A stretch of DNA of 64,000 bases from Burkholderiales bacterium (GCA_026225235.1 JAMFSK010000126.1:17841-81840), one strand, 5' to 3'. Shown: positions 34,334-44,435, counted from the first letter of the stretch. Program-made: numbers and translations. Notes: a model not told the origin generated them from the sequence alone.

Positions 34334-35076
34334 GCAAGGCGACACCGATTGAATCGGTGCTGCTCGCCTCCTCGCGCGTGTCCACCTATGATCAGCAACG
34401 CCTGCTGACCAATGCGAGCGGCTTCTTTTTCGAGCGCGACGAACGGCTGTTCTTTGTGACCAGCCGGCACGTGGTCATCGACGAACCGAGCAAGCATTTT
34501 CCGGATCGGCTCGAAATCGAATTGCACATCGACCCGGCCAATCTCGGCGCATCGGTCTGGTTCTCGATGCCGCTCTATATCGATGGCAAGAGCGCATGGC
34601 GGCAAGGCGCGGACACGGGCGGCGAGATCGACGTCGCGGTGCTGGAACTGAGCCGCAAGGCGCTCCCGGCGACCATGCCCCTGCATGCGTTCACCCCCAA
34701 ACATCTGCCCGCCCCGCGCGACAACATTGGCATCGGCAGTTCGCTGCTGGTGATCGGTTTTCCGCTCGGCTTTCACGACATGTTGCATCACCTGCCCGTC
34801 GCACGTCAGGCGGTGGTCGCATCCGCCTACGGACTGCGCTTTCAGGGCAAGGGATTCTTCCTGACGGATGCCCGCACCCATCGGGGCACCAGCGGCGCTC
34901 CGGTCGTCATGAAGGCGCACCACGGCCGCACGGCCAACGGCACCCTGCCCTGGGTGCTGCTCGGCATCCATTCGTCACGTTTTGATATCGATGAGCGCGA
35001 TGCGAAGATCGACGAGGCGCTCGGACTTAACTGCGCCTGGTACGCCGATATCCTGATGACGCTAACCGAGCATTGA
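34330..35076 (+). CDS. Trypsin-like serine protease
   Basis: A 248-residue chymotrypsin-fold protease without a visible signal peptide or PDZ domain, so probably cytoplasmic. The catalytic triad is readable: His47 in TSRHVV, Asp101 in EIDVAVLEL, Ser188 in HRGTSGAPVV. It is coupled by ATGA to the preceding unknown gene. It ends 4 bases from the stop of the convergent NYN-LOTUS gene. Target and trigger are unknown. Confidence 0.85.
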   Translation: MSKATPIESVLLASSRVSTYDQQRLLTNASGFFFERDERLFFVTSRHVVIDEPSKHFPDRLEIELHIDPANLGASVWFSMPLYIDGKSAWRQGADTGGEIDVAVLELSRKALPATMPLHAFTPKHLPAPRDNIGIGSSLLVIGFPLGFHDMLHHLPVARQAVVASAYGLRFQGKGFFLTDARTHRGTSGAPVVMKAHHGRTANGTLPWVLLGIHSSRFDIDERDAKIDEALGLNCAWYADILMTLTEH

Positions 35077-35080
35077 GGCG

Positions 35081-36754
35081 TCAGCCCTCCGGCGTTCCGG
35101 CCGCCTTGCGCGGATGACGCGCACGGGGGGCGGACTTCCTAGCCGCCTTCTTGGCTGCGGGCGGCGTGGTCGAAGCCGCCACCGTGGCCGGCGCAGCTTG
35201 CACGACAGGAGCGGCCGGCGCTGCGGACTCAGGCGCTGCCGACGGTACAACCTCCGCCCGTGCTCGCCCTTTACCCGACTGACCTCCCCTGCCGCCGCGA
35301 CGAGTGTTACCCGGCTGGGCCGCCGGAGCCACGGGTGCTGCCACGGTCGCCGGCGCGCTCGACTCCGCCTCTATCGACACACTGGCTTCCGCAGTCGCTG
35401 CACCAGTGGGTTTGCGCCTTGTCCGTTGCGGCTTGCGTCGCGGCTCGGGCTTCTCGCCGCCCTCCTGCGTCACGGCGCCCGATTCGGTCGCTCCAGAGCG
35501 TTCCTCGGCAATGGCGGCAGAACGCCACTCGACCGGCGGTTCAAGACGGGGTTCGACGCTCGGTTCCGAGGCCGGCTCCGGCCTCAAGCCCCATCCTGCC
35601 CCGGTGTCGCTCGGCGGACGGGACACCGGCCTCCCGCCTGACACGGAATCAGCGCCCGGCACGACCCCATCCTGCGGCACGGCAGGCGGCAAGGTCGCGA
35701 CCTCGTTGTTCGCAAACAGATCGTGGTTACGCGGGCTGCGGCCGTTCTGCTTGTCGAAGCCCTCACGGGACGCGTCGCCTGCCTTATTGCCCTGGCGGCG
35801 GTTGCCGCGGCCCTTACGGCGCGGCTCGCCCTTCTCGACGGGCCCTTTCTCAGTCTGTGTTTCGCTCGCCGCTTCGCCCGCCTCCTGCGTCGCAGCGGGA
35901 CGCCTCGTCGAGGCTTCGCTGCTGACCATGCCGTCACTGCCGCGGAACACGAAGGTGCCCGACTTCTCGTCGCGCCCGACATCGAGCAGCCCGCGTGCGC
36001 GAGCCTCTTCTAACAGATTGCCGAACGCGCGAAAGCCGTAGTACTGCTCGCTGAAATCGGGCTTGCGCCGCTTGATCGCATCCTTGAGCACCGAGGCCCA
36101 GATCTTGCCGCCGTCGCCCTGTTCGGACACCAGGGCATCGAAGGTCTCGACCGCGATTTCGATCGCCTTGACCTTGCGGGCCTCGAGTTCTTCCTTGCGG
36201 TGGGTCTCTTCTTCGGAGGTCCGCTTGACGGCGGGTTGCACTTCGCGTTTGTCGCGCTTGGCCGCCTGGCGCTGGCTCTCGCGCACGAGGTCATCGTAGA
36301 AAATGAATTCGTCGCAGTTGGCAACGAGCAGGTCGGAGGTCGACTGTTTGACGCCGACGCCGATGACCCGCTTGGCGTTTTCGCGCAGCTTCGAGACCAG
36401 CGGAGAGAAATCAGAATCGCCGCTGATGATGACGAAGGTGTCGACATGCGACTTCGTATAGCAAAGGTCGAGCGCATCGACGACCAGGCGGATGTCCGCC
36501 GAGTTCTTGCCCGACTGCCGGACATGCGGAATTTCGATCAGCTCGAAATTCGCCTCATGCATCGCCGCCTTGAAGCCCTTGTAACGTTCCCAGTCGCAAT
36601 ACGCTTTCTTGACGACGATGCTGCCCTTGAGCAGCAGGCGTTCGAGCACCGGCTTGATGTCGAACTTTTCGTACTTCGCGTCGCGCACGCCGAGCGCAAC
36701 ATTCTCGAAGTCGCAGAACAGCGCCATGCTGACGTTTTCATTGGACGTGGTCAT
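35081..36754 (-). CDS. NYN-domain (PIN-like) protein with LOTUS/OST-HTH domain
   Basis: A 557-residue protein. An N-terminal NYN/PIN-like nuclease fold (residues about 8-160) shows conserved acidic positions: Asp15 in LFCDFENV, Asp87 in NSADIRLVVDAL, and Asp113/Asp115 in ISGDSDFSPLV. A charged helix (160-195) leads to a LOTUS/OST-HTH domain (about 195-273; KIWASVLKDAIKRRKPDFSE ... GFRAFGNLLEEA). The remaining 280 residues are Pro/Ala/Arg-rich, probably disordered and nucleic-acid binding, with a very basic end. The architecture suggests an RNA-targeting endonuclease. No operon partner is evident on its strand. Confidence 0.85.
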   Translation of the reverse strand: MTTSNENVSMALFCDFENVALGVRDAKYEKFDIKPVLERLLLKGSIVVKKAYCDWERYKGFKAAMHEANFELIEIPHVRQSGKNSADIRLVVDALDLCYTKSHVDTFVIISGDSDFSPLVSKLRENAKRVIGVGVKQSTSDLLVANCDEFIFYDDLVRESQRQAAKRDKREVQPAVKRTSEEETHRKEELEARKVKAIEIAVETFDALVSEQGDGGKIWASVLKDAIKRRKPDFSEQYYGFRAFGNLLEEARARGLLDVGRDEKSGTFVFRGSDGMVSSEASTRRPAATQEAGEAASETQTEKGPVEKGEPRRKGRGNRRQGNKAGDASREGFDKQNGRSPRNHDLFANNEVATLPPAVPQDGVVPGADSVSGGRPVSRPPSDTGAGWGLRPEPASEPSVEPRLEPPVEWRSAAIAEERSGATESGAVTQEGGEKPEPRRKPQRTRRKPTGAATAEASVSIEAESSAPATVAAPVAPAAQPGNTRRGGRGGQSGKGRARAEVVPSAAPESAAPAAPVVQAAPATVAASTTPPAAKKAARKSAPRARHPRKAAGTPEG

Positions 36755-36835
36755 CGGGGTCTCCAGTAGCGTGCGGCCCAGACGTCTCGTGGGGCATCGA
36801 CCCCCATGATATCGATAACTAGCGTCCTCGCGTGC

Positions 36836-38773
36836 TCAGTGCGCAATCTCCTGACCGAGTTCCACTCTGGGCACGGCGGCCAGCAAGGTCTGCGTATAGC
36901 GTTCGCGCGGGTTCGACAGCACGTCGGCGCTGCGGCCGATCTCGACCAGACGGCCATGCTGCATCACCGCGATGTGGTCGGCCAGATACTCGACGACACC
37001 GATATTGTGGGTGATGAAGAGATAGGCCACGCCCAGCTCGTACTGGAGTTCCTTGAGTAGATTCAGGATCTGCGCCTGCACCGACACGTCGAGCGCGGAG
37101 GTCGGCTCGTCGCAGATGATCAGCTTCGGATCAACCGCCAATGCACGCGCAATTGCAATACGCTGGCGCTGGCCACCCGAGAACTCGTGCGGATACTTGG
37201 TCAGCGCGCTAGTCGGCAGGCTGACATGCTCGAGCAGCCCGGCGATACGGCGGGTGCGCTCAGCCTGCTTGATCTCGGGCTTGAGCGCCTGCATGCCCTC
37301 GGCAAGGATTTCCCCGACACGCATCCGCGGGTTCAGCGAGCCGAACGGGTCCTGGAAAATGATCTGGATATCGCGCCGCGCGGCCTTCAATGCAGCTTCG
37401 TCGGCCTGCATGAGGTCGATGCCACCGAGCTTCGCTGAACCATCGACGATCGCCGAGCCACGCAGCAACTGCAGAATCGCTTTGCCGGTCGTGGTCTTGC
37501 CGGAACCGGATTCACCGACCAGCGCGAGCGTCTCGCCCGCGCGCAGCGAGAACGACACATCGTGCACGGCGTCGATATGACGGGTCACGCGTTGCAGCAG
37601 TCCGGAGCGAACCGGGAAACGCACACGAACATGCTCGACCTCGAGCAGCACGGCACCCTGCATGCGGTCGGGCCGGCTCGCGCGCGGCGCCGATGCCGGC
37701 GGATCGACGAGCACGACGCGCGCTTCGGGCGCGAAACCGAAACACCGCACCGTGTGTTCGTCGCGCAGCACATCGGCCGCAGACCGCACACGGCTCTGAT
37801 CCGGCGCCGCGGCACCGTCTGCCACGCCTTGCCCTGCGCCCGGGCTCGCACCCTCACGAAGCGTGTACATCTGCGGCGCCTCGGTCCGGCACCGCTCGGT
37901 CGCCGAATGGCAGCGTGGCGCAAAACGGCAACCGTCGAAGCGCTGGTTCAGCGCAGGCACACTGCCCGCGATCGCTTCAAGCATATGCCCGCGCTTGTCG
38001 ACATCGGGCAACGCCGCGAGCAAGCGGTTGGCGTACGGGTGCGCGGGTGCGCCGAAGAACTGCGCCTTGGAACCCAGTTCGACCAGTTCACCCGCGTACA
38101 TAATGCCGACCCGGTCAGCGACCTGCGCAACCACGCCGAGATCGTGTGTGATCAGCAGGATGCTCATACCGTGCTCACGCTGGAGGTCGAGCAGGAGGTC
38201 GAGAATCTGCTTCTGCACCGTCACGTCGAGCGCCGTCGTCGGCTCGTCGGCGATCAGCAGGCTGGGTTCGGCCGCCAGCGCGATCGCAATCATCACGCGC
38301 TGTTTCTGACCACCCGACATCTGGAACGGGTAGCTGTCGATCCGGCTCTCGGGCTCGGGAATCCCGACGCGCTTGAGCCAGTCGATCGCCTTCTTGCGCG
38401 CCGCATCGCCACGCAGCTTCGTATGGGCCTGCAGCACTTCGATGATCTGCTGACCGACGCTGAGCACCGGGTTCAGACTGGTCGACGGCTCCTGGAAAAT
38501 CACCGAGATACGTCGGCCCCGCACGCGGCGCATTTTGTACTCAGGCAATTCGACGAGATCCGTTTCCTCGAGAATCGCGGTGCCCGCGCTGATGCACGCA
38601 TTCTCGGGCAGCAACCGGGAGATCGACATCGCCGTCACAGACTTGCCCGACCCGGATTCACCGACGAGCGCAAAGGTCTCGCCGGGCTGGATGGTCAGTG
38701 TCACGCCATCGACCGGCACGACGATGCCCTGGCTCGATGCAATCTCGGTTCGCAGCGCTTGGAGTTTCAGCAT
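36836..38773 (-). CDS. Peptide-type ABC transporter ATPase, two fused nucleotide-binding domains
   Basis: A 645-residue fusion of OppD-like and OppF-like ATPases, comparable in layout to YejF. Domain 1 has Walker [10 protein letters not shown], signature [12 protein letters not shown] and Walker [13 protein letters not shown]. Domain 2 has [21 protein letters not shown] and [13 protein letters not shown] Cys-containing oligopeptide-type extension ([14 protein letters not shown]) follows domain 1. I started at 38773 ([10 protein letters not shown]); the ATG at 38839 lies inside the upstream permease gene. It is the last gene of the transporter operon. Confidence 0.9.
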   Translation of the reverse strand: MLKLQALRTEIASSQGIVVPVDGVTLTIQPGETFALVGESGSGKSVTAMSISRLLPENACISAGTAILEETDLVELPEYKMRRVRGRRISVIFQEPSTSLNPVLSVGQQIIEVLQAHTKLRGDAARKKAIDWLKRVGIPEPESRIDSYPFQMSGGQKQRVMIAIALAAEPSLLIADEPTTALDVTVQKQILDLLLDLQREHGMSILLITHDLGVVAQVADRVGIMYAGELVELGSKAQFFGAPAHPYANRLLAALPDVDKRGHMLEAIAGSVPALNQRFDGCRFAPRCHSATERCRTEAPQMYTLREGASPGAGQGVADGAAAPDQSRVRSAADVLRDEHTVRCFGFAPEARVVLVDPPASAPRASRPDRMQGAVLLEVEHVRVRFPVRSGLLQRVTRHIDAVHDVSFSLRAGETLALVGESGSGKTTTGKAILQLLRGSAIVDGSAKLGGIDLMQADEAALKAARRDIQIIFQDPFGSLNPRMRVGEILAEGMQALKPEIKQAERTRRIAGLLEHVSLPTSALTKYPHEFSGGQRQRIAIARALAVDPKLIICDEPTSALDVSVQAQILNLLKELQYELGVAYLFITHNIGVVEYLADHIAVMQHGRLVEIGRSADVLSNPRERYTQTLLAAVPRVELGQEIAH

Positions 38774-38783
38774 GGCGTTGCTC

Positions 38784-40187
38784 TCAACGATGGATGGCTT
38801 TGGGATCGAACGCGTCGCGAATCGCATCGGCCAGTACATTGGCGGCGAGCACGAGCGCGAACATGAACACGAAGGCCGTGGTCAGCGTCCACCAGATGGC
38901 GGGTTGCTGCGCGAGTTCAAGCCGCGCCGTGTTGATCAGCGTGCCGAAGCTCTGCATCGCCGGATCGACGCCGACACCCACATACGACAACACCGCCTCC
39001 GCCAGCACGAGGCCCGAGAAGTTGATGGCAATGCTGATAAGGATCAGGTGCATGACGTTCGGCACCAGGTGCACGGCGAGGATGCGCCAGGTGCCGACGC
39101 CGAAGGCACGCGCTGCCTGGATGTATTCGGCTTCGCGCAGCTTGATGACTTCGGCACGGATCAGCCGGCACAGGTCGGTCCAGCTCGTCAGGCCGAGAAT
39201 CACACAGAGGAAGAACAGGCGCGCATCGGTACGTTGCGCCGAGGTCGGGAACTTGTCCGGATGGGTGTCGATAAACACCATCAGGATCAGCACCGAGGCT
39301 GCGATCAGCAGCACATACGGAATCGAGTTGATCACCGTGTAGACGTACTGGATCACTTCATCGATCCAGCCGCGCAAGTACCCTGCCGTGATGCCGAGAC
39401 CGACCGCGATCGGCATCGTCACGATGGTCGACATCGTGCCGATCACCAGCGCGGTCCGGATACTCTTGAGCACGACATACAGCAGGTCGTTGCCGACCCG
39501 GTCGGTACCGAACACGTGATACTCGAGCGCCAGCGCCGTGATCATGCCACCGAGCGCGAGCAGCATGGTCACGGTGCCCAGGACCGCGCGCCACGGTCGC
39601 GATGTCGCGCCGCGCATCAGCAGACAGCCAGCCTCGCGCCATGACACCGCGCGCGCTCGCGCAACCCGCCACGCGACCGCACCGGCCAGTGAAAAGCTCA
39701 CTGCGAGCCCGATGAGGAGGCCCGCCACCGCGCGAAGGATCACGTCGCGCGCCCACTCGGTATCCGGGTGCTCCAGCTTCGCGCCGCCGAAGCGCAGGCG
39801 CGGATAAATGCGCACCGTCTGGCCGTCGATCACCACGGCATCCTTCGCATACGCCTGGAACGCCAACGGTTCGGAGTAGCTGCTTTCGTGACCGACTTCC
39901 TGACGATGCAGCACGTTATCGAGGACGGATCGCGTGACAGGCGAATACATCGCGACGTTCGTGCCCACCGTGTTTTCAAGTGCAGGTCGGTAGTGGAGCG
40001 AATCGAGCATACCGATCACGGCAAAGAACGCGAGCAGCGTTGCCGCGGCGGCGCCCGACGGCCGCATGAAGGCCTTGCGCCACGTCGCCGCGAGGTGCGG
40101 CGTGCGCGCGACTTTGAAGCCGTAAGCGATCAGGGCGACGACCACCGCGAACATCACCGCATCGGTCCAGAGAACTACGATTTTCAT
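38784..40187 (-). CDS. Peptide-type ABC transporter permease, OppC/YejE type
   Basis: A 467-residue permease, longer than a typical OppC. Two N-terminal membrane segments flank a periplasmic insert (about 70-165), followed by the standard binding-protein-dependent permease core. The EAA-loop equivalent is EAEYIQAARAFGVGTWRIL. Extra N-terminal length of this kind resembles microcin C/YejE-type permeases. It lies 10 bases upstream of the ATPase gene and 12 bases downstream of the other permease gene. Confidence 0.88.
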   Translation of the reverse strand: MKIVVLWTDAVMFAVVVALIAYGFKVARTPHLAATWRKAFMRPSGAAAATLLAFFAVIGMLDSLHYRPALENTVGTNVAMYSPVTRSVLDNVLHRQEVGHESSYSEPLAFQAYAKDAVVIDGQTVRIYPRLRFGGAKLEHPDTEWARDVILRAVAGLLIGLAVSFSLAGAVAWRVARARAVSWREAGCLLMRGATSRPWRAVLGTVTMLLALGGMITALALEYHVFGTDRVGNDLLYVVLKSIRTALVIGTMSTIVTMPIAVGLGITAGYLRGWIDEVIQYVYTVINSIPYVLLIAASVLILMVFIDTHPDKFPTSAQRTDARLFFLCVILGLTSWTDLCRLIRAEVIKLREAEYIQAARAFGVGTWRILAVHLVPNVMHLILISIAINFSGLVLAEAVLSYVGVGVDPAMQSFGTLINTARLELAQQPAIWWTLTTAFVFMFALVLAANVLADAIRDAFDPKAIHR

Positions 40188-40199
40188 ATCAGGTCCCGC

Positions 40200-41177
40200 T
40201 CACTGCAGGCGTACACGAGGATCGCTCCACGCGTAGGCGAAATCGGTCAAGAGATAGGTCACGACATACAGGAACGACCCGAGGAACACCATCGCTCGCA
40301 CGATGTTGAAGTCCTGGTTGTTGATCCCGTCGATGGTGAACATGCCGAGGCCCGGAATGGCGAAGAAGGTCTCGATCAGGATCGAGCCCGCGAACAGCGG
40401 GGGCAGCAGCAGGCCAGCCGAGGTAATGATCGGGATCAGCGAGTTGCGCAACACATGGCGCATCAACACCGTCATTTCCGAGAGACCCTTGGCACGCGCG
40501 GTGCGCACATGATCCTTGCCGAGCTCTTCGAGAAAGATCGTCCGGTAGAGGCGTGAATTCGGGCCGAGCTGCGCGAGCACCGCCACGACCACCGGCAACA
40601 CTAGGAACTTGAAGATGCCCGACGAAGGTGCGTATCCCGAGAGCGGGCTGACCTTCATCTGCACGGCAAACACCCACTGACCGGCGATGATGAAGAAGAG
40701 CGAGGAGATCGACATCAGCGCCACGAGCGCCACCACGCCCCCCGCGTCGAGGGCGGTGTTGCGGAACATCACCATGCCGAGCGCGAGCACGATCGACAGG
40801 CCGATCGAGATAATGAACACGGGGGCTGCGACGCCGACGGTCGGCCCAATCCGGTTGCGCACCTCATAGCGGATTTCGCGGCCCGTGTTGGTCTTGCCCA
40901 GGTCGAAGTGCACGAGGCGCGCCGAACTCTGGAACAGCACGGTGTCGGTCAGCATACCGAGACCGCCCGCCTCGGTGTTGAAATAGAGCGGCTTGTCGTA
41001 ACCGCGCGCCGCCTTCCATTGCTGGACCGCATCGGCCGTCACACGGCGATCGCCGAGTTGCATGCGCGCCATGTCTTCCGGCGTGTTGACCGAGAAGAAC
41101 AGGAAGAACGTGACGAGATTGACGCCGAGCAGCACCAGCAGTGAATACACGGTGCGCCGAATCAGATAATTGATCAT
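40200..41177 (-). CDS. Peptide-type ABC transporter permease, OppB/YejB type
   Basis: A 325-residue permease with six membrane segments, opening MINYLIRRTVYSLLVLLGVN. The cytoplasmic EAA-type loop is EELGKDHVRTARAKGLSEMT. I chose the start at 41177, where AGGAG precedes the ATG and the ATG overlaps the stop of the binding-protein gene (ATGA). The longer open frame up to 41471 is a shadow of that gene. Confidence 0.9.
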   Translation of the reverse strand: MINYLIRRTVYSLLVLLGVNLVTFFLFFSVNTPEDMARMQLGDRRVTADAVQQWKAARGYDKPLYFNTEAGGLGMLTDTVLFQSSARLVHFDLGKTNTGREIRYEVRNRIGPTVGVAAPVFIISIGLSIVLALGMVMFRNTALDAGGVVALVALMSISSLFFIIAGQWVFAVQMKVSPLSGYAPSSGIFKFLVLPVVVAVLAQLGPNSRLYRTIFLEELGKDHVRTARAKGLSEMTVLMRHVLRNSLIPIITSAGLLLPPLFAGSILIETFFAIPGLGMFTIDGINNQDFNIVRAMVFLGSFLYVVTYLLTDFAYAWSDPRVRLQ

Positions 41178-43471
41178 GAGGACTTCTCCTGCGCGCGCGC
41201 GGCGCCACGGCCAACGATCTGGCCGCGCGCATTGGTCAGTTGGCGGCGCCGGTAGAAGCGCCACGCGGGCCAGAAGATCAGAAACACCACCAGCAGGATC
41301 AATGCGATTGGCCACAGGCGCGGACGGTTCCATTCGGCAATCTTCGCGGCGCGCATGGTGCCGTCGATGCGCATGTACTTCACGCTGTCGAGCACCACGC
41401 TCGAAGGGCGCACATTCGACACCCAGGCCTGAGTCGCGCGCGTGCTGCCCGGAAACTCGCCGAACATCCAAGGTGCATCATCGCGGGCAATCGAGACCAT
41501 CTTGTCGATGACGTGCTGGCGCTCAGGACCATCCGGCAGGTCCTTGACGCGCTTGTACAGTGCGTCGTACTCGGGGTTCGAGTAGTTCGTCTGGTTGTCG
41601 CCGCCGTACTTGACGGCGCCCTGATCGGTCGTCATCAGGAACAGGAAGTCCTCGGCATCCGGATAGTCCGCGTTCCAGCCCCAGAAGAAGATCTGTTCGG
41701 AACCTTGCCGCATGCGGTCCTGGAAGCGGTTGTAGTCAGTCGGCCGCGCTTCGAGCTGGATCCCCAGCTTGGCGGCCTGCTTGACTTGCCAGCTCAGACG
41801 CCCCTGATAGGCGGGACCGATTTCGCGCGAGTCATAGAAGAGCACAAGCGGCTTGCCGGTCTGGGCATCGCGCCCATCGGGATAACCAGCTTCGGCGAGC
41901 AGCTTCTTCGCGTCCTCGATCGGGCGACGCACAGCGCGGCCATCCTTCCAGACATGGGTCACGGGGTCGATACCGTCGGGGCCGTCGCGATAGCCGAACA
42001 GCGAAGGCGGGATCGGTCCCATGGCGACGGTCGCGGGACCATAGAAATCGAAGAAGATTGCGGAGTACTCTTCCCAGTTCGTGGCGATCGACATCGCCTG
42101 GCGCAACTTGCGGTTGCGCACTTGCTGCTCGGGCGTCGCGCCCTTGCCCACGACCGGATCGAGCCAGTTAAAGCCGATGTACCAGTTGACCGGATCGTGC
42201 ACGGTCGTCATTCGAATACCGTGGTCACGAATCAACTGTGCACGGCCGGTATTGTCTATCTGCTCCTTGAGCAAGTCGAAGGAGTCGTCGAGGCGGTCGA
42301 GCTCGGGCAGGTCGTAGTAGCCCTGCATGAATTTTTGCGTACGGGGTGCTGCTTCTTTCTCGATCGACCAGACGATCTTGTCGATGAACGGCATCGGCTT
42401 GCCGGCGTCTTTGAGCAATCCGGCCTGCGCGTCGCCCGGCTGCCCTTCGCTCGGATAGCGTTCGCCCCAGTAATTCGGGTTGCGTTCGTAGACAAAATGA
42501 TTGGGGTTCTGCTCCGTCATCATGTACGGGCCCGTGCCGACCGGCCAGGTGTTCAACGACAACGTCTGTTCCGCCATGCCGCGCTGGGCGTAGAAGCGCT
42601 CGGCTTCCCAGGGTACAGGCGCGAAGAAGCTCAAGGCGAGCCAGTATTTGAACTGGGGGTAGTTGCCTTTGATGCGCAGCTCGAGCGTGTACTTGTCGAG
42701 CGCCTTGGCGCCTTCGAGCGGCTCGTTGCGCAGATCGTGCCACGGCAGGAAGGTGTCGCCCGGCGGCAGTGCATGGAGCGCCTGTGCGTGTTCGATCCGC
42801 AGATGGTCACCAAGGCCCTGGAGGCCGACGATATAGCCCGCCATCAGCGAATAGAGCGGCGACGGCGTGGCGAGCCAGGGGCTGGCCAGGCGCTTGATCT
42901 CATAGACGTAGTCGTCCGCGGTCAACTCACGCGTGGAGACGGCAGCCTTGTCGACCGGGAAATCCCAGACCGAATGCTTGCCCTCGATCTGATCGGGCGT
43001 GAGCGACTGGTACAGGTAATGGCCCTGCGCGTCCTGGGCGAACGCCGGGTGCGGCTGGAAGCGGATGCCGTGACGCAGGTGCAGCGTATAGGTGCTGTAG
43101 GCCACCTGGGCGCCCGAGCTGCCTTCAGGCAGCACTTTGCCATCCTTGTCGTACAGCACGACCGTGGGCATGGCCTCGGCCGTCAAGCCTTCGAGCTCGA
43201 GGGGCCGCTTCAGATAGTTATAGTGAAGTGGCGCCTCATATGTTTGGTAAACGTAAGGCGTTTCATTCAGATTGTACGAGCTGACCGGGTCGAGCTCCTT
43301 CGGGTTCAGTTGGAACGAGACGAACAGCGTGTTCCCGGCGAGATCCTGCTGCGAATAAGGCGAGTTGATCTGCTTGCAACCCACCAGGCACAAGACCATC
43401 GCGATTCCGGCGGCAAGCTGGCGCCCCCGGCTAAAAACTGTTGGCATTTCGCACCGCGTTTTTGCGTCCAT
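41174..43471 (-). CDS. Peptide-type substrate-binding lipoprotein with C-terminal membrane segment
   Basis: A 765-residue family-5 extracellular solute-binding protein. The N-terminus ends in a lipobox (CLVGC, Cys32), so it should be lipid-anchored. Conserved family stretches include LSLNTWPVGTGPYMMTEQNP and RQAMSIATNWEEYSAIF. Near the C-terminus there is a hydrophobic segment (WPIALILLVVFLIFWPAWRF) followed by a basic tail, unusual for a binding protein. Start could also be ATG 43447. It is the first gene of an operon with two permeases and a fused ATPase; oligopeptides or peptide-like compounds are the probable substrate. Confidence 0.88.
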   Translation of the reverse strand: MDAKTRCEMPTVFSRGRQLAAGIAMVLCLVGCKQINSPYSQQDLAGNTLFVSFQLNPKELDPVSSYNLNETPYVYQTYEAPLHYNYLKRPLELEGLTAEAMPTVVLYDKDGKVLPEGSSGAQVAYSTYTLHLRHGIRFQPHPAFAQDAQGHYLYQSLTPDQIEGKHSVWDFPVDKAAVSTRELTADDYVYEIKRLASPWLATPSPLYSLMAGYIVGLQGLGDHLRIEHAQALHALPPGDTFLPWHDLRNEPLEGAKALDKYTLELRIKGNYPQFKYWLALSFFAPVPWEAERFYAQRGMAEQTLSLNTWPVGTGPYMMTEQNPNHFVYERNPNYWGERYPSEGQPGDAQAGLLKDAGKPMPFIDKIVWSIEKEAAPRTQKFMQGYYDLPELDRLDDSFDLLKEQIDNTGRAQLIRDHGIRMTTVHDPVNWYIGFNWLDPVVGKGATPEQQVRNRKLRQAMSIATNWEEYSAIFFDFYGPATVAMGPIPPSLFGYRDGPDGIDPVTHVWKDGRAVRRPIEDAKKLLAEAGYPDGRDAQTGKPLVLFYDSREIGPAYQGRLSWQVKQAAKLGIQLEARPTDYNRFQDRMRQGSEQIFFWGWNADYPDAEDFLFLMTTDQGAVKYGGDNQTNYSNPEYDALYKRVKDLPDGPERQHVIDKMVSIARDDAPWMFGEFPGSTRATQAWVSNVRPSSVVLDSVKYMRIDGTMRAAKIAEWNRPRLWPIALILLVVFLIFWPAWRFYRRRQLTNARGQIVGRGAARAQEKSS

Positions 43472-43585
43472 TGAAATTCGGCGGACGCATTGTCTACCGC
43501 CTTATTCGCGAACGCAAACGAAAGGGGCGATGAGCGCTGTTACGCTAAAGATGGATGCACGATGCATGAAGACACCGGAGGGCAC

Positions 43586-43609
43586 GGGAAGCCCCCTGCC
43601 CGGCTTCCC
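43586..43609 (-). terminator. Hairpin downstream of kdpE
   Basis: GGGAAGCC (43586-43593) pairs perfectly with GGCTTCCC (43602-43609) with an 8-base loop. It lies about 30 bases beyond the kdpE stop. There is no T-tract, so its action as a terminator is uncertain. Confidence 0.4.
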
Positions 43610-43637
43610 CCTCTCTCGGTTGTGTTTCAGCGCGGAG

Positions 43638-44336
43638 TCAGCTCGCGCCGACCAGCCGGTAGCCAACGCCCGTCTCGGTGATGATGTGTTCGGGCTGGGC
43701 CGGGTCGTGTTCGAGTTTCTGGCGCAGATGGGCCATATAGATGCGCAGGTAATGTGAGCTCTCGACGTGAGACGGGCCCCAGACATCGCGCAACAACTGC
43801 CGGTGCGTGAGCACACGGCCCGAGTGTCGGACCAGCGTGGCGAGCAGACGGTATTCGAGCGGCGTCAGGTGCACCAGTTCGCCGTCCTTGCGCACGTGAC
43901 GCATGGGCAGGTCGACTTCGATGGTGCCGAAGCGCACGATCGGCGCCTCGGTGCCGCCCGCCCGATCGCGGCGTCGCAGGTGGGCGCGGATGCGGGCCAG
44001 CAACTCGGACACGCCGAACGGCTTGGTCAGGTAATCGTCGGCGCCGGCATCGAGCGCGGCGACTTTCTCGCTCTCCTGACTGCGCGCCGAGAGCACGACC
44101 ACCGGGACCTCGGCAAAGCTGCGCAAGTCTCGAATCACGTCGAGGCCGTCGATGTCGGGCAAACCGAGATCGACGATCACGAGGTCCGGGCGACGCGTCG
44201 CCGCGTCGACCAGTCCCTGTTTCCCGGTCTCAGCTTCATGGACCACCATGCCCTCGGCTTCCAGCGACGTCCGCACGAAGCGACGAATCTGTTTATCGTC
44301 TTCGATCAGGACGATGTTGACGACGGGTTCACTCAT
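43638..44336 (-). CDS. kdpE: Response regulator KdpE of the potassium-responsive system
   Basis: A 232-residue OmpR-type regulator. The receiver has acidic pair EDD near residue 12, phospho-acceptor Asp in VIVDLGLPDIDG, and Lys in DDYLTKPFG. The C-terminal winged helix contains HLTPLEYRLLATLVRHSGRV and SSHYLRIYMAHLRQKLE. The start at 44336 (MSEPVVNIVL) has AAGGA upstream; the open frame to 44417 is not family-like. It activates kdpFABC when phosphorylated by KdpD. Confidence 0.95.
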   Translation of the reverse strand: MSEPVVNIVLIEDDKQIRRFVRTSLEAEGMVVHEAETGKQGLVDAATRRPDLVIVDLGLPDIDGLDVIRDLRSFAEVPVVVLSARSQESEKVAALDAGADDYLTKPFGVSELLARIRAHLRRRDRAGGTEAPIVRFGTIEVDLPMRHVRKDGELVHLTPLEYRLLATLVRHSGRVLTHRQLLRDVWGPSHVESSHYLRIYMAHLRQKLEHDPAQPEHIITETGVGYRLVGAS

Positions 44337-44435
44337 GCTGCGTATCCTTGCCTTTCGGGTGCCGGTTGCGCTCGTGGGACGAGGCGCCCCCGCTTTGACT
44401 GCGACGGCCTTGTTCATGATCTACGCCCTGTGCGT

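Noticed and set aside
41240..43474. Plus-strand open frame of 744 codons
   Set aside because: It mirrors the substrate-binding protein gene; His/Arg/Gly-rich translation with no recognisable domain.
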